Shown here in pieces: positions 6,608 to 14,644 of a DNA stretch of 25,623 bases. The notes under the pieces are model-generated. The model was not told the origin of the DNA, made no database searches, and was given only the letters and a program-made list of their open reading frames with translations. The first letter of the stretch is position 1. Each line of letters starts with the position of its first letter. The position numbers and the translations under genes were made by a program. Origin of the DNA: GWB1-37-8 sp964603935 (GTDB lineage Bacteria; Patescibacteriota; Microgenomatia; Levybacterales; UBA12049); the NCBI GenBank assembly GCA_964603935.1, contig CAZRWL010000015.1:1-25623 (forward strand), given 5' to 3'.

Positions 6608-7675
6608 ATGAGAATTGGAATTTTTAATCCATATCTGGATACATTGAGCGGGGGAGAGAAATACATGTTATCAGTTGCATCATGTTTGGCTCGAGCGCAT
6701 GAGGTGTTTATTTTTTGGGACGAAAATAAGGAAACCGAAATAAAAAGAGTGGCTCTAAATAAGCTTGGGATAGACCTGTCTTCTGTAAAATTTAATAAAA
6801 ATATATTCGATAAAAATGTTTCTTTCATATCCCGTTTTTTAGAATCTCGGAAATTTGATGCAATAATTTTCCTGAGTGATGGCAGCATTCCCTTTGTCGG
6901 CGCAAAATTATTTCTTCATTTTCAGTTTCCAATAGAGTGGATCGACGGAAAGTTTATAAAAAATAAAATAAAACTATTCTTTGTAAAGAAAATATTTTGC
7001 AATTCTTATTTTACAAAGAACTTCGTAGATAAAAAATTAAACATTAAGAGCGCAGTTCTTTATCCGCCTGTTGTTATTAATAAGGACGAAAAAATAAAAA
7101 AAGAAAATGTTATCCTGCATGTTGGAAGATATTATGTTGACGAAAATAGATCAAACTACAAGAAGCAAGATGTTATGATTAAAGTTTTTAAAAAAATGAT
7201 AGATGACGGCTTGAAAGATTGGGAATTCGTAATTGCTTTAGGTACTAAAGGTGACGGTAAGGTAGACCTTAATAAAGATATTCAGAGTTACCCAATCAGA
7301 ATAATAAATAATCCTTCAAATGAAAAACTTTGGGAAAATTATTCAAAAGCAAAAATTTACTGGCATGCTACCGGTTTTGCAGATGATCTAGAAAAACATC
7401 CTGAGAAAGCTGAGCATTTTGGAATTTCAACTGTTGAGGCCATGGGCGCAGGTGCTGTCCCCGTTGTGATAAATGCAGGGGGGCAAAAAGAGATTGTTGA
7501 GAATGGGAAAAACGGTTATTTGTGGGATACGCTGGAGGATTTTGCCAAAAAGACAAATAGTCTAATCAAGGATGAGAAATTATTTAAAGAAATGTCCAGG
7601 AATGCAGTAAAAAGATCGGAAATTTTCAGTGGTGATAGGTTTTGCAAGGATTTACAAGATATTGTTAAACAATGA
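6608..7675 (+). CDS. Family 4 glycosyltransferase
   Basis: This 355-residue GT-B enzyme starts with IGIFNPYLDTLSGGEKYML (3-21), the GG loop of GT4 enzymes. The C-terminal domain shows VILHVGRYY, the phosphate-contacting E-x7-E motif EHFGISTVE (E269, E277), then AMGAGAVPVVINAGGQKEIV and NGYLW, all standard GT4 features for binding a nucleotide sugar. HATGFADDLEKHPEKAEHFG resembles the ALG11-like mannosyltransferase branch, but that assignment is tentative. No membrane helix is evident. It should add a sugar at the cytoplasmic face. It heads operon C, and its stop overlaps the next YfhO start by four bases. There is no recognisable ribosome binding site, in line with the predicted leaderless transcript. 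Confidence 0.9.
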   Translation: MRIGIFNPYLDTLSGGEKYMLSVASCLARAHEVFIFWDENKETEIKRVALNKLGIDLSSVKFNKNIFDKNVSFISRFLESRKFDAIIFLSDGSIPFVGAKLFLHFQFPIEWIDGKFIKNKIKLFFVKKIFCNSYFTKNFVDKKLNIKSAVLYPPVVINKDEKIKKENVILHVGRYYVDENRSNYKKQDVMIKVFKKMIDDGLKDWEFVIALGTKGDGKVDLNKDIQSYPIRIINNPSNEKLWENYSKAKIYWHATGFADDLEKHPEKAEHFGISTVEAMGAGAVPVVINAGGQKEIVENGKNGYLWDTLEDFAKKTNSLIKDEKLFKEMSRNAVKRSEIFSGDRFCKDLQDIVKQ

Positions 7676-9930
7676 GGAGAATAATACCCATTTTATTTAT
7701 TAGCTTATTGGGCGCTATCTTTTTTTGGCAATTTATTGTTAAAGACTTACTTCCTATTCCCGCAGATACAATCATTGGGCTTTATCATCCGTTTAGAGAC
7801 TTATACGCTAAGGATTATCCTAGGGGTATTCCATTTAAAAACTTTTTAATTACGGATCCTGTACGTCAACAATATCCTTGGAAAGAATTGGCAATCTCAA
7901 TAGGGAAAAAAATGGAATTGCCCTTATGGAATCCTTATAGTTTTTCGGGTACTCCGCTTTTGGCAAATTTCCAATCAGCTTCGTTTTACCCTCTTAATAT
8001 TTTGTTTTTTATGATGCCTTTTTCTCTGGCATGGAGTTTTATTATCTTTCTAGGACCTCTTTTGGCAGGCATATTTTTGTTTTTATATCTTGACAGTCTT
8101 AGGCTAAGTAAATGGGCAAGTTCTTTGGGGGCAATAACATTTTCTTTTTCAGGTTTTTTTATATCCTGGCTAGAGTGGGGAACCATTGCTCATGCTGTGA
8201 TCTGGCTACCTCTAATACTTTTGTCTATAGATAAAATTTTTGCAATATATCAGGAAAGAAAATTTTCAATTTTTAATTTTCAATTTTTGATTTGGCAGAT
8301 AATTTTTATTTTTTCATTACTCTCTTCTTTGTTTGCCGGACATTTGCAAATATTTTTCTATCTTTTTATTTTTTCATGGGCTTATTTTCTCGCAAGATGG
8401 ATGCAGTCCTGTTGGCAAAAAAAGATATTATTTCTCTTCATAATTCTTAATTCGTTATTCATAATCCTTGCTTCAATTCAGTGGATTCCAACTTTGCAGC
8501 TTATTTCTCTGTCAGCTCGGAACGTCGACGTAGTGGGGATAAATGGTCCGAGTTGGTTTATGCCTTGGCAGCATCTTATTCAGTTTGTTGTTCCGGATTT
8601 CTTCGGAAATCCTACAACGCTTAATTATTGGGGAGTATGGAATTATGGTGAGTTTGTTGGGTATGCGGGAATAATCCCGCTAATTTTAGCTCTATTTGCA
8701 ATGTTTTTTCGAAAAGACAAGAAGGCTTTATTTTTTGGGACAATGTTATTTTTATCTTTAATTTTTTCCCTTCCGACCTTTTTTGCCAAAATGCCATATT
8801 ATTTGAATATTCCTCTTGTCAGCACCTCTCAGCCAACCCGACTCCTATTCGTAATAGATTTTTGCTTGGCTGTTTTGACTGCATTGGGCTTTGATTACAT
8901 TCTAAAACTAAAGAAAAAAAATACCATAATATATCCTTTAATTTTCATATCTATTGTTTTTGCAGGATTATGGATATTTATTCCTAGGGAGCACCTGATG
9001 GTTGTAAGAAGTAACTTAATATTTCCTACATTGCTTTTAGTATCTTCCTGGGTTTTATTTATCGCATGGTTATTGATTCGAGATAAAAAAAGACCAGTTT
9101 TCATAATATGCGTTCTTATAATGGGAATTGCTGTGTTTGATTTACTGCGCTTTGGTTGGAAGTTTACTCCTTTTACGCAAAAATCTTATGTTTTTCCTGC
9201 AGTAAAAGCTATAACTTTTCTGCAAAAAAACTTGGAAGAATTTAGAATTATGACAACGGATTCAAGAATTCTTCCTCCCAATTTTTCTGTAATTTACAGA
9301 TTGCAAAGTATCGATGGTTATGATCCTTTATACCTTTTAAGGTATGGAGAATTAATAGCAGCATTGGAGAGGAAAAAAGCCGACATTAGCGCTCCATTCG
9401 GATTTAATAGAATTATTACGCCGCATAATTTCGATTCAAAGATAATAGATTTGTTAGGCGTTAAATTTGTCCTTAGTCTTTCAGAACTAGAATCATCAAG
9501 CTTAAAGAAGGTTTTTCAAGAAGGAGAAACGAGAATATTCGAAAATAAAAATGTTTTGCCCCGCGTGTTCTTTGTTTCAAGAATAACATACGCAAAAGAT
9601 AATAAGGAAGCAATAGGCTTGATGCTTGATGATTCGTTTATTCCTAGTGATGCGGCAATTGTCGAATTTACCCAAGGTGACGTATCTGTTCCGTCTCTAG
9701 GGTGGAAAGTGGGAGAAGCAGAGATTACTCAATATTCGGAGAATAAAATAGTTATAAATACGAAAAATATAGGGAATGGATTTTTGGTTTTGACAGATAG
9801 TTATTATCCTGCGTGGCATGCTACAGTAGATGGAGATGAAGCAAAAATATATAGAACAGATTATAATTTTAGAGGTATTGTTGTGTCGGCAGGAGAACAC
9901 AAGATTGAATTTTACACAACCTTGCTTTAA
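7672..9930 (+). CDS. YfhO-family membrane protein lacking the usual last helix
   Basis: This 752-residue protein is homologous to the one at 4004-6346. Shared blocks are QQYPWKELA, WNPYSFSGTPLLANFQ (86-101), GHLQIFFYLFIF, VVPDFFGNPTTLNYWG, SIDGYDPLYLLRYGE and, near the end, SYYPAWHATVDG and YRTDYNFRG. The polytopic core and outer domain are intact. The protein stops at EFYTTLL, whereas its relatives continue with a Y-DP motif and a C-terminal helix, so about 35 residues are missing. The stop codon lies within a perfect 28-bp palindrome. A 35-bp heptamer array encodes residues 197-208, and this loop is about 11 residues longer than in the two relatives. A second array lies 140 bases further on. 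It is presumably a GT-C-type sugar transferase, with loss of the last helix possibly altering topology or stability. Confidence 0.87.
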   Translation: MRRIIPILFISLLGAIFFWQFIVKDLLPIPADTIIGLYHPFRDLYAKDYPRGIPFKNFLITDPVRQQYPWKELAISIGKKMELPLWNPYSFSGTPLLANFQSASFYPLNILFFMMPFSLAWSFIIFLGPLLAGIFLFLYLDSLRLSKWASSLGAITFSFSGFFISWLEWGTIAHAVIWLPLILLSIDKIFAIYQERKFSIFNFQFLIWQIIFIFSLLSSLFAGHLQIFFYLFIFSWAYFLARWMQSCWQKKILFLFIILNSLFIILASIQWIPTLQLISLSARNVDVVGINGPSWFMPWQHLIQFVVPDFFGNPTTLNYWGVWNYGEFVGYAGIIPLILALFAMFFRKDKKALFFGTMLFLSLIFSLPTFFAKMPYYLNIPLVSTSQPTRLLFVIDFCLAVLTALGFDYILKLKKKNTIIYPLIFISIVFAGLWIFIPREHLMVVRSNLIFPTLLLVSSWVLFIAWLLIRDKKRPVFIICVLIMGIAVFDLLRFGWKFTPFTQKSYVFPAVKAITFLQKNLEEFRIMTTDSRILPPNFSVIYRLQSIDGYDPLYLLRYGELIAALERKKADISAPFGFNRIITPHNFDSKIIDLLGVKFVLSLSELESSSLKKVFQEGETRIFENKNVLPRVFFVSRITYAKDNKEAIGLMLDDSFIPSDAAIVEFTQGDVSVPSLGWKVGEAEITQYSENKIVINTKNIGNGFLVLTDSYYPAWHATVDGDEAKIYRTDYNFRGIVVSAGEHKIEFYTTLL
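8261..8295. repeat. Heptanucleotide array A (five units) inside a YfhO gene
   Basis: AATTTTC and AATTTTT alternate for four units (8261-8288), followed by a degenerate fifth, GATTTGG. Seen as 14-base units, 8263-8276 and 8277-8290 differ at a single base. It encodes KFSIFNFQFLIW (197-208). Both YfhO relatives in the window are about 11 residues shorter in this loop, which is what an inserted 35-bp element would give after small adjustment. Confidence 0.7.
8435..8469. repeat. Heptanucleotide array B (five units) inside the same YfhO gene
   Basis: There are five 7-base units of approximate consensus WATTCWT, including AATTCTT and TATTCAT, with the first and last units degenerate. In this phase they resemble the WATRCTY units of the array at 4714-4748. 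The array encodes part of FIILNSLFIILAS, itself a protein-level repeat. It lies at the position in the YfhO fold corresponding to the array in the first YfhO gene. Confidence 0.5.
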
Positions 9931-9952
9931 TGATTTAAATCATTAAAGCAGG
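9921..9952. promoter_or_regulatory. Perfect 28-bp palindrome spanning a stop codon and touching the next ribosome site
   Basis: Bases 9923-9950 are a perfect inverted repeat with the axis between 9936 and 9937. The arm is TGCTTTAATGATTT. In RNA it extends by one G-U and one C-G pair, to 9921 and 9952. The UAA of the YfhO gene (9928-9930) lies in the left arm. The right arm reaches into AGGAAG (9950-9955), a good Shine-Dalgarno sequence seven bases before the next ATG. No run of T follows, so it does not look like an intrinsic terminator. A hairpin opened by terminating ribosomes, coupling the two genes, is one reading. An operator or the scar of an excised element are others. Confidence 0.6.
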
Positions 9953-9962
9953 AAGTAGAGAC

Positions 9963-10937
9963 ATGAAAATAAGCATTATTATTCCAAACTATAACGGCGC
10001 AGAATTATTAAAGAAAAATTTACCAAAAGTTTTTGACGCGATTTCTTCGTATAAAGATGGAGCTATTGAAGTTATAATTATTGACGACTATTCAACGGAT
10101 AATTCTTTAATGGAAATTCAATCCTTCGTTAAGATTCAGGACGAGAATGCAAAGACCAAAAGTCAATTCCGCCAAGGCGGGATAAAACTCAAAAGTATAA
10201 GAAACGAAAAAAACCTTGGGTTCTCATCGACAATCAATAAAGGGGTGAGGGAAGCGGATGGGGAAATTGTTGTTTTACTAAATACAGATGTTATTCCGGA
10301 AAGAACGTTTTTGCCACCCTTATTATCTCATTTTAAAAATGATGAAGTGTTTGCAGTCGGATGTATGGACAAAAGCATTGAGGAGAAAAAAGTAGTCTTG
10401 AGGGGGAGGGGGGTTGGGGCTTGGAAGAGAGGTTTTCTTGTTCATTCGCGCGGAGAGATTGGCAAGGCGAATACTCTTTGGGTAAGCGGGGGAAGCGGAG
10501 CATTTAGAAAAAGCATTTGGGAAAAGCTTGGTGGTTTTGATAGTCTTTATAATCCGTTTTACTATGAAGATATAGATTTGTCATACAGGGCTCAAAAATC
10601 AGGGTACAAAGTTCTATTTGAATCGGAAAGTCCCGTTATTCATGAGCATGAAAAGGGCGCTATAAAGAGCACATATTCAAGATCTCAAATAAGAGCAATT
10701 GCATATAGAAATCAGTTTATTTTTGTCTGGAAGAATGCTACGGATTTGGATTTGCAAATACTTCACATATTTTGGCTGCCTTACCATTTTATGAAAGCGT
10801 TAATTAATAATGACTGGATGTTTTTTAGAGGTTTTATTAATGCTTTTCTATTGCTTCCAAAAATTATAGCATCGAGTTTTAAAAGTCGGAAATTATTCAT
10901 AAAGAAAGATAGTGAAATAATCAAATCTCTTTCATGA
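9963..10937 (+). CDS. Family 2 glycosyltransferase with an inserted loop
   Basis: This 324-residue GT2 begins ISIIIPNYNGAELLKKNL. The nucleotide-binding strand EVIIIDDYSTDNS is at 36-48, NEKNLGFSSTINKGV at 81-95 and the NTD metal motif at 107-109. SGGSGAFRKSIWEKLGGFD and the YYEDIDLSYRA block follow, as in WbbL-like enzymes. The C-terminal region (WLPYHFMKALI, FFRGFINAFLLLP) is probably a membrane-associated helix. Between the second and third strands, residues about 57-76 (including SQFRQGGIKL) are longer and more polar than usual for this fold, and they contain a GC-rich palindromic DNA element. The ATG has a good ribosome site (AGGAAG) abutting the upstream palindrome. The stop overlaps the DUF2079 gene by four bases. 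It likely adds a sugar to a lipid-linked glycan. Confidence 0.9.
   Translation: MKISIIIPNYNGAELLKKNLPKVFDAISSYKDGAIEVIIIDDYSTDNSLMEIQSFVKIQDENAKTKSQFRQGGIKLKSIRNEKNLGFSSTINKGVREADGEIVVLLNTDVIPERTFLPPLLSHFKNDEVFAVGCMDKSIEEKKVVLRGRGVGAWKRGFLVHSRGEIGKANTLWVSGGSGAFRKSIWEKLGGFDSLYNPFYYEDIDLSYRAQKSGYKVLFESESPVIHEHEKGAIKSTYSRSQIRAIAYRNQFIFVWKNATDLDLQILHIFWLPYHFMKALINNDWMFFRGFINAFLLLPKIIASSFKSRKLFIKKDSEIIKSLS
10167..10182. repeat. GC-rich palindromic element within a GT2 gene
   Basis: TTCCGCCAAGGCGGGA pairs arm to arm, with CCGCC/GGCGG as the core, one T-A pair and one G-T pair outside, and an AA centre. It stands out against the AT-rich neighbourhood and encodes FRQGGI (69-74), within an extra-long loop of the protein. 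It resembles the short CCGCC-GGCGG palindromes I recall as scattered in some Patescibacteria genomes, but I cannot check copy number here. Confidence 0.5.
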
Positions 10938-12352
10938 GAATACTTCGTAATCTTAAAGGGCTACGGAAATGGTACGTAGATACAATTTCTTATACGCTTT
11001 GCGGTTTTTTTATAATTGCAGGGGCAGCAATTTCCATAAATAGATTCTGGCAATACGAAGTCTTTTATTTTGATTTTGGAATTTTTGATCAGGCAATTTG
11101 GAACGCTTCTCGTTTTCTGCCTCCCATAATCGATCACCCTGCAGCTAGAGGAAAGTGGATATTTGCCGATCATCTTAGTCCTAGTATTTTTTTATTGGCT
11201 CCATTTTATTGGCTAACCGCTAAAAGCGAAATGCTTCTTGTTGCCCAGGCGATAATTACAGGATTAAGCGGAATAGTTTTATATGTTATCGGAAAACATA
11301 TCTTAAGAAATAAGTTGTTGTCTTTAAGTATTCTTATTTGCTATTTATTGTTCTTAGGTCTGCAAAATGCAGTTATTTCTGACTTTCATGAATTAACTGT
11401 TATGACACTGCCTCTTATGCTTACGTTTTGGGCAATTATTCATAGGAAAATTCGGCTTTATTTTCTATTTCTTATTATTACATTAGGATTTAAAGAGTCT
11501 ACTTTTCTTTTGGGTATCGGTATGGGAGTATTAATTTTTTTTCTAAGAAAAGAGTGGGTGAAAATTGCCTTGATTACGATAATACTGTCGCTTATGTGGG
11601 GTTATATTAGCATCAAAATAATTATACCGTCATTTTCAAGCGGATTTTATTCATACTCTCCTTCGGTTAACGCAAATATTCTAGACAATATATCATCTTT
11701 GGTTAACCATCCGCTTAAGCAAAGAACTCTATTTTACAGCTTTTACAGCTTTGGTTTTCTTCCTCTTTTGGCTCCGGAGTTTTGGTTTCTTTTTTTGCAA
11801 GATTATGGAATGAGATTTGTTGGAAGTATATGCTGTACCCGATGGGGTATGGGGCTGCATTACAATGCGCAAAGCGCTGTCCTTTTGGGGGTTTCGGGCA
11901 TATTTGCTTTAAAACATTTGCAAAGCCTAAGACTTGTTTCTAAATTATTACCTTTGTTGGTAATAATTATTGCGGGAAATGCTTTTTTTCTGTATAGATT
12001 CGTATTGCATGGGCCTTTTGCTTTGGCGTACAATCCAGCATTTTACGCTCATACTAAAGATTTTACATTCCTTAATGATCTAATTAAGAGAATTCCAAAT
12101 GATGTTTCCGTTATGACACAAAATAATTTAGCACCACACTTTACCCATCAGAAAATACTTCTCTTGAAGCGAGATTACGAGACATATAAGCCTGAATATA
12201 TCCTTGTAGACATAAGGCCCGAGCAAAATCCAAACAACTTCTTTAATACGAAAGATGTTTTCGGTATTTTGGAGTTATTGCAGAAAGACTCCAAGTATGA
12301 GTTAATATATGGAACAAAAGATCAATTTATCTTTCACAGGATAAAAATATAA
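10934..12352 (+). CDS. DUF2079 membrane protein
   Basis: This 472-residue polytopic protein has a first helix near residues 19-36. The loop motif YFDFGIFDQAIWNASRF follows, then KWIFADHLSPSIFLLAPFYWL. F-D-x-GIFDQAIWN followed by FADH-x-SP is the signature of DUF2079, a predicted GT-C-like membrane family of unknown substrate. SDFHELTVMTLPL further on is also typical. Eight to ten helices follow, and the soluble C-terminus ends with a region carrying VDIRPEQNP. Acidic residues in the first outside loop (the D of DFG and of FDQ) are candidates for catalysis by analogy with other GT-C enzymes. It is coupled to the upstream GT2 by a four-base overlap and to the downstream DPM-synthase-like gene by a one-base TAATG overlap. 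A role as a polyprenyl-phosphate-sugar-dependent transferase is inferred. Confidence 0.85.
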   Translation: MRILRNLKGLRKWYVDTISYTLCGFFIIAGAAISINRFWQYEVFYFDFGIFDQAIWNASRFLPPIIDHPAARGKWIFADHLSPSIFLLAPFYWLTAKSEMLLVAQAIITGLSGIVLYVIGKHILRNKLLSLSILICYLLFLGLQNAVISDFHELTVMTLPLMLTFWAIIHRKIRLYFLFLIITLGFKESTFLLGIGMGVLIFFLRKEWVKIALITIILSLMWGYISIKIIIPSFSSGFYSYSPSVNANILDNISSLVNHPLKQRTLFYSFYSFGFLPLLAPEFWFLFLQDYGMRFVGSICCTRWGMGLHYNAQSAVLLGVSGIFALKHLQSLRLVSKLLPLLVIIIAGNAFFLYRFVLHGPFALAYNPAFYAHTKDFTFLNDLIKRIPNDVSVMTQNNLAPHFTHQKILLLKRDYETYKPEYILVDIRPEQNPNNFFNTKDVFGILELLQKDSKYELIYGTKDQFIFHRIKI

Positions 12353-13065
12353 TGAAATTATCTATTATTATTCCTGTTTTTAATGAGGAAAAAACAATCT
12401 CAGAAATGCTTAAAAAGGTAAGTAAAGTTAAGATTAATGGCATCGAAAAGCAAATTATAGTTGTTAACGATGGATCGACAGACGGAACGAAAAAGGAAAT
12501 TTTAAATTCCCCTGCGATATCAAATATAGAGTTCATTAATCATCCAAAAAATCAGGGAAAGGGAGCTGCAATAAGAACGGGTATTGAAAATGCAACAGGG
12601 AATTATATTATAATTCAGGATGCGGACTTGGAATATAATCCAAAAGACATAGAAAAACTTATCAGACCTATCTTGGAAGGAAGAAGTAAGGTCGTTTACG
12701 GCACCCGGCTGAAGAGATTGCCGAGCTTTTCCAAAGAAGAAAGAACTCCTCAGTTTTTGCTTCATTACATCGGTAACAAATTTTTAAGTTTATTGACAAG
12801 TATTCTTTATGGACAGTGGATTACAGATATGGAGACTTGTTATAAACTTTTTCCAAGAAGGGCGGTTGAGGATATAAATTTAAATGCCAGGGGATTTGAA
12901 TTTGAGCCTGAAATTACAGCTAAATTACTTAAAAAAGGATATAAAATTTTAGAAATACCGATCTCTACCAAACCGAGAGGCTATGATGAAGGAAAAAAAC
13001 TAAACACATTTAGGGATGGAATAAAAGCCTTCCTTACGTTACTTAGATATCGATTCATAGGGTAA
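12352..13065 (+). CDS. Polyprenyl-phosphate sugar synthase, dolichyl-phosphate-mannose synthase-like GT2
   Basis: This 237-residue soluble GT2 resembles DPM1. It contains LSIIIPVFNEEKTISEML (3-20), IIVVNDGSTDGT (35-46), NQGKGAAIRTGIENATG (67-83) and the catalytic QDADLEYNP (89-97, DAD at 90-92). It also has VVYGTR, ITDMETCYKLF (157-167) and GFEFEPEITAKLLKKGYKILEIPI (181-204). Spacing and length fit the short DPM1-type enzymes, which lack C-terminal membrane helices and load a hexose from a nucleotide sugar onto polyprenyl phosphate. It is the only such enzyme in the window and lies directly before three large GT-C-like proteins, so it plausibly supplies their donor. Whether the sugar is mannose, glucose or another is not determined. 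The next gene starts two bases after its stop. Confidence 0.9.
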   Translation: MKLSIIIPVFNEEKTISEMLKKVSKVKINGIEKQIIVVNDGSTDGTKKEILNSPAISNIEFINHPKNQGKGAAIRTGIENATGNYIIIQDADLEYNPKDIEKLIRPILEGRSKVVYGTRLKRLPSFSKEERTPQFLLHYIGNKFLSLLTSILYGQWITDMETCYKLFPRRAVEDINLNARGFEFEPEITAKLLKKGYKILEIPISTKPRGYDEGKKLNTFRDGIKAFLTLLRYRFIG

Positions 13066-13067
13066 TC

Positions 13068-14639
13068 ATGAAGTATTTCGGAAAAATTCCTCTCTATTTA
13101 ATAATTTTGTATGCAATTGTATTCATCTGCTCTGTTGTTTTGGCATTTTTTGCCTTATTTAAGCAGCTTACTTTTGGGTTTGATCAGGCAAGAGATGCGT
13201 ACGAAGCGTTTGCCATTTGGTATAATCACGACTTTAAAATACTTGGGCCGTCTTCAGACCTCCCCGGGATACATCATGGCGCATTATGGTATTATTTACT
13301 TGTTTTGCCTTACGTAATAGGATTTGGAAATCCGCAGGTTGTTGCTATTATTTTCTTTATCATCTCATTTCTTACGGTGCCGTTATGCGCTTACTTGGCC
13401 TATAAATTTTTTCATAATTTTCATTTTGCTTTATTGGCATCAGTACTGTACGTTTCATCACCTCTATTTCAAACATTTACACGGTGGCTGTCAAATCCTC
13501 TAATCGCGTTATATGTAACACCTTTTTTATTATTTTTTCTATGGAAATATATAAATGAGAATAAAAAAGTAAACTCACAAAGTAAATATGCGATCGGTTG
13601 GGCAGGTCTTCTTTTCGGACTTTTAATTCAGGCGGATTTTGCATTTGGGATATTCCTGATTACCTTGCCCATCTATTGGTTTATTTACAAAATAAGGATT
13701 AAACTGCAGGATTTTCTATTTTTCGGAATAGGTCTTTTATTGGGATTAAGTACATATATTATTGCTGAAGTAAGATTTAACGGCAAAGCTGTTCTTGCGG
13801 TAATGAATTTTTTAAATTCCAGTCTATTCTCGCCAAGACCTCTCATGGAAACAATCTCATTAATTGCCGAAAGAATTAACGAATTTTTATTTATAAGCGT
13901 TATTCCTTATTCATATCCCTATGCAATAATTTTTTTCATCGCAATTATTAGCATATTTTTTCTTAAATATTATAAAAATGAACAGAGTAGAAGTCCAATA
14001 TTTTTACTTCTGGTATGGTTAAGTATTTTTATTATTTTTCATCTGTTTAAGTCAGGTTTTTTAAAAAGCGGTTTTATGTTCGCTCCTTTTCTTATCCCAA
14101 TAACAATAGTTTGGAGTTATTTATTAATTAACGTAATTAAAAATTACAAGCTCCTTGCTATTTTCTTGATAAGTATTTTTATAAGTCAATTTTATACCTC
14201 TTATCTATGGTTAAAAACAGAATATAATCCTTCATCGGTACAATATGGCATTAGCCTAAGTCTTGAGAAAGAAATAATTAGATACACATATGAACAATCA
14301 AAAGGCGAACGATTTATAATAATAACAATAACGAACCCATTGGATATTAATACAATGTGGGCCTATCTTTACGAAACATATGGGCAAAAAAAATATGGCT
14401 ATCTTCCTTATTATAGCGGGAAAAGTCAAGCGGGTTATTTAGGTAATCTTCCTGAACGGCAATTTGGGACAAAATATAGATATGTTATTGTAGAGCCGAC
14501 AACGGGAATTCAGGATTTTTTTATAGAACAGGTAATGTTGGGGGAAAATAAATCATCAGACATCGTAGAAGAAAAGAAATTTGGACAATTCCTTGTTCAA
14601 AAACGAATTTTTAGGAAAAATGAATATAGCATAGACTAA
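13068..14639 (+). CDS. PMT-like polytopic membrane glycosyltransferase (GT-C type)
   Basis: This 523-residue protein has its first helix at about 8-32. The outside loop has GFDQARDAYEA (37-47) and DLPGIHHGALWYYLLVLPY (64-82). The FDQARD acidic motif plus an H-x-G-x-L-YYLL block is a common form of the GT39/PMT-like signature in Patescibacteria. D39 and D43 are likely functional residues. Around ten further helices follow, then a C-terminal outer domain of about 130 residues with YGYLPYYSG and YRYVIVEPT. It should transfer a sugar from a polyprenyl-phosphate donor at the outer face, which fits the donor synthase gene two bases upstream. The next gene starts five bases downstream. Confidence 0.8.
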   Translation: MKYFGKIPLYLIILYAIVFICSVVLAFFALFKQLTFGFDQARDAYEAFAIWYNHDFKILGPSSDLPGIHHGALWYYLLVLPYVIGFGNPQVVAIIFFIISFLTVPLCAYLAYKFFHNFHFALLASVLYVSSPLFQTFTRWLSNPLIALYVTPFLLFFLWKYINENKKVNSQSKYAIGWAGLLFGLLIQADFAFGIFLITLPIYWFIYKIRIKLQDFLFFGIGLLLGLSTYIIAEVRFNGKAVLAVMNFLNSSLFSPRPLMETISLIAERINEFLFISVIPYSYPYAIIFFIAIISIFFLKYYKNEQSRSPIFLLLVWLSIFIIFHLFKSGFLKSGFMFAPFLIPITIVWSYLLINVIKNYKLLAIFLISIFISQFYTSYLWLKTEYNPSSVQYGISLSLEKEIIRYTYEQSKGERFIIITITNPLDINTMWAYLYETYGQKKYGYLPYYSGKSQAGYLGNLPERQFGTKYRYVIVEPTTGIQDFFIEQVMLGENKSSDIVEEKKFGQFLVQKRIFRKNEYSID

Positions 14640-14644
14640 ATATT

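Noticed and set aside
6436..6888. 150-codon minus-strand open frame over the divergent promoter region
   Set aside because: It conflicts with both the DUF5652 gene and the GT4 start, and its protein has no coherent pattern, whereas the DUF5652 frame has a clear family signature.
9921..9952. Palindrome as intrinsic terminator
   Set aside because: The stem is AT-rich, no T-run follows, and the next operon gene starts 11 bases later.
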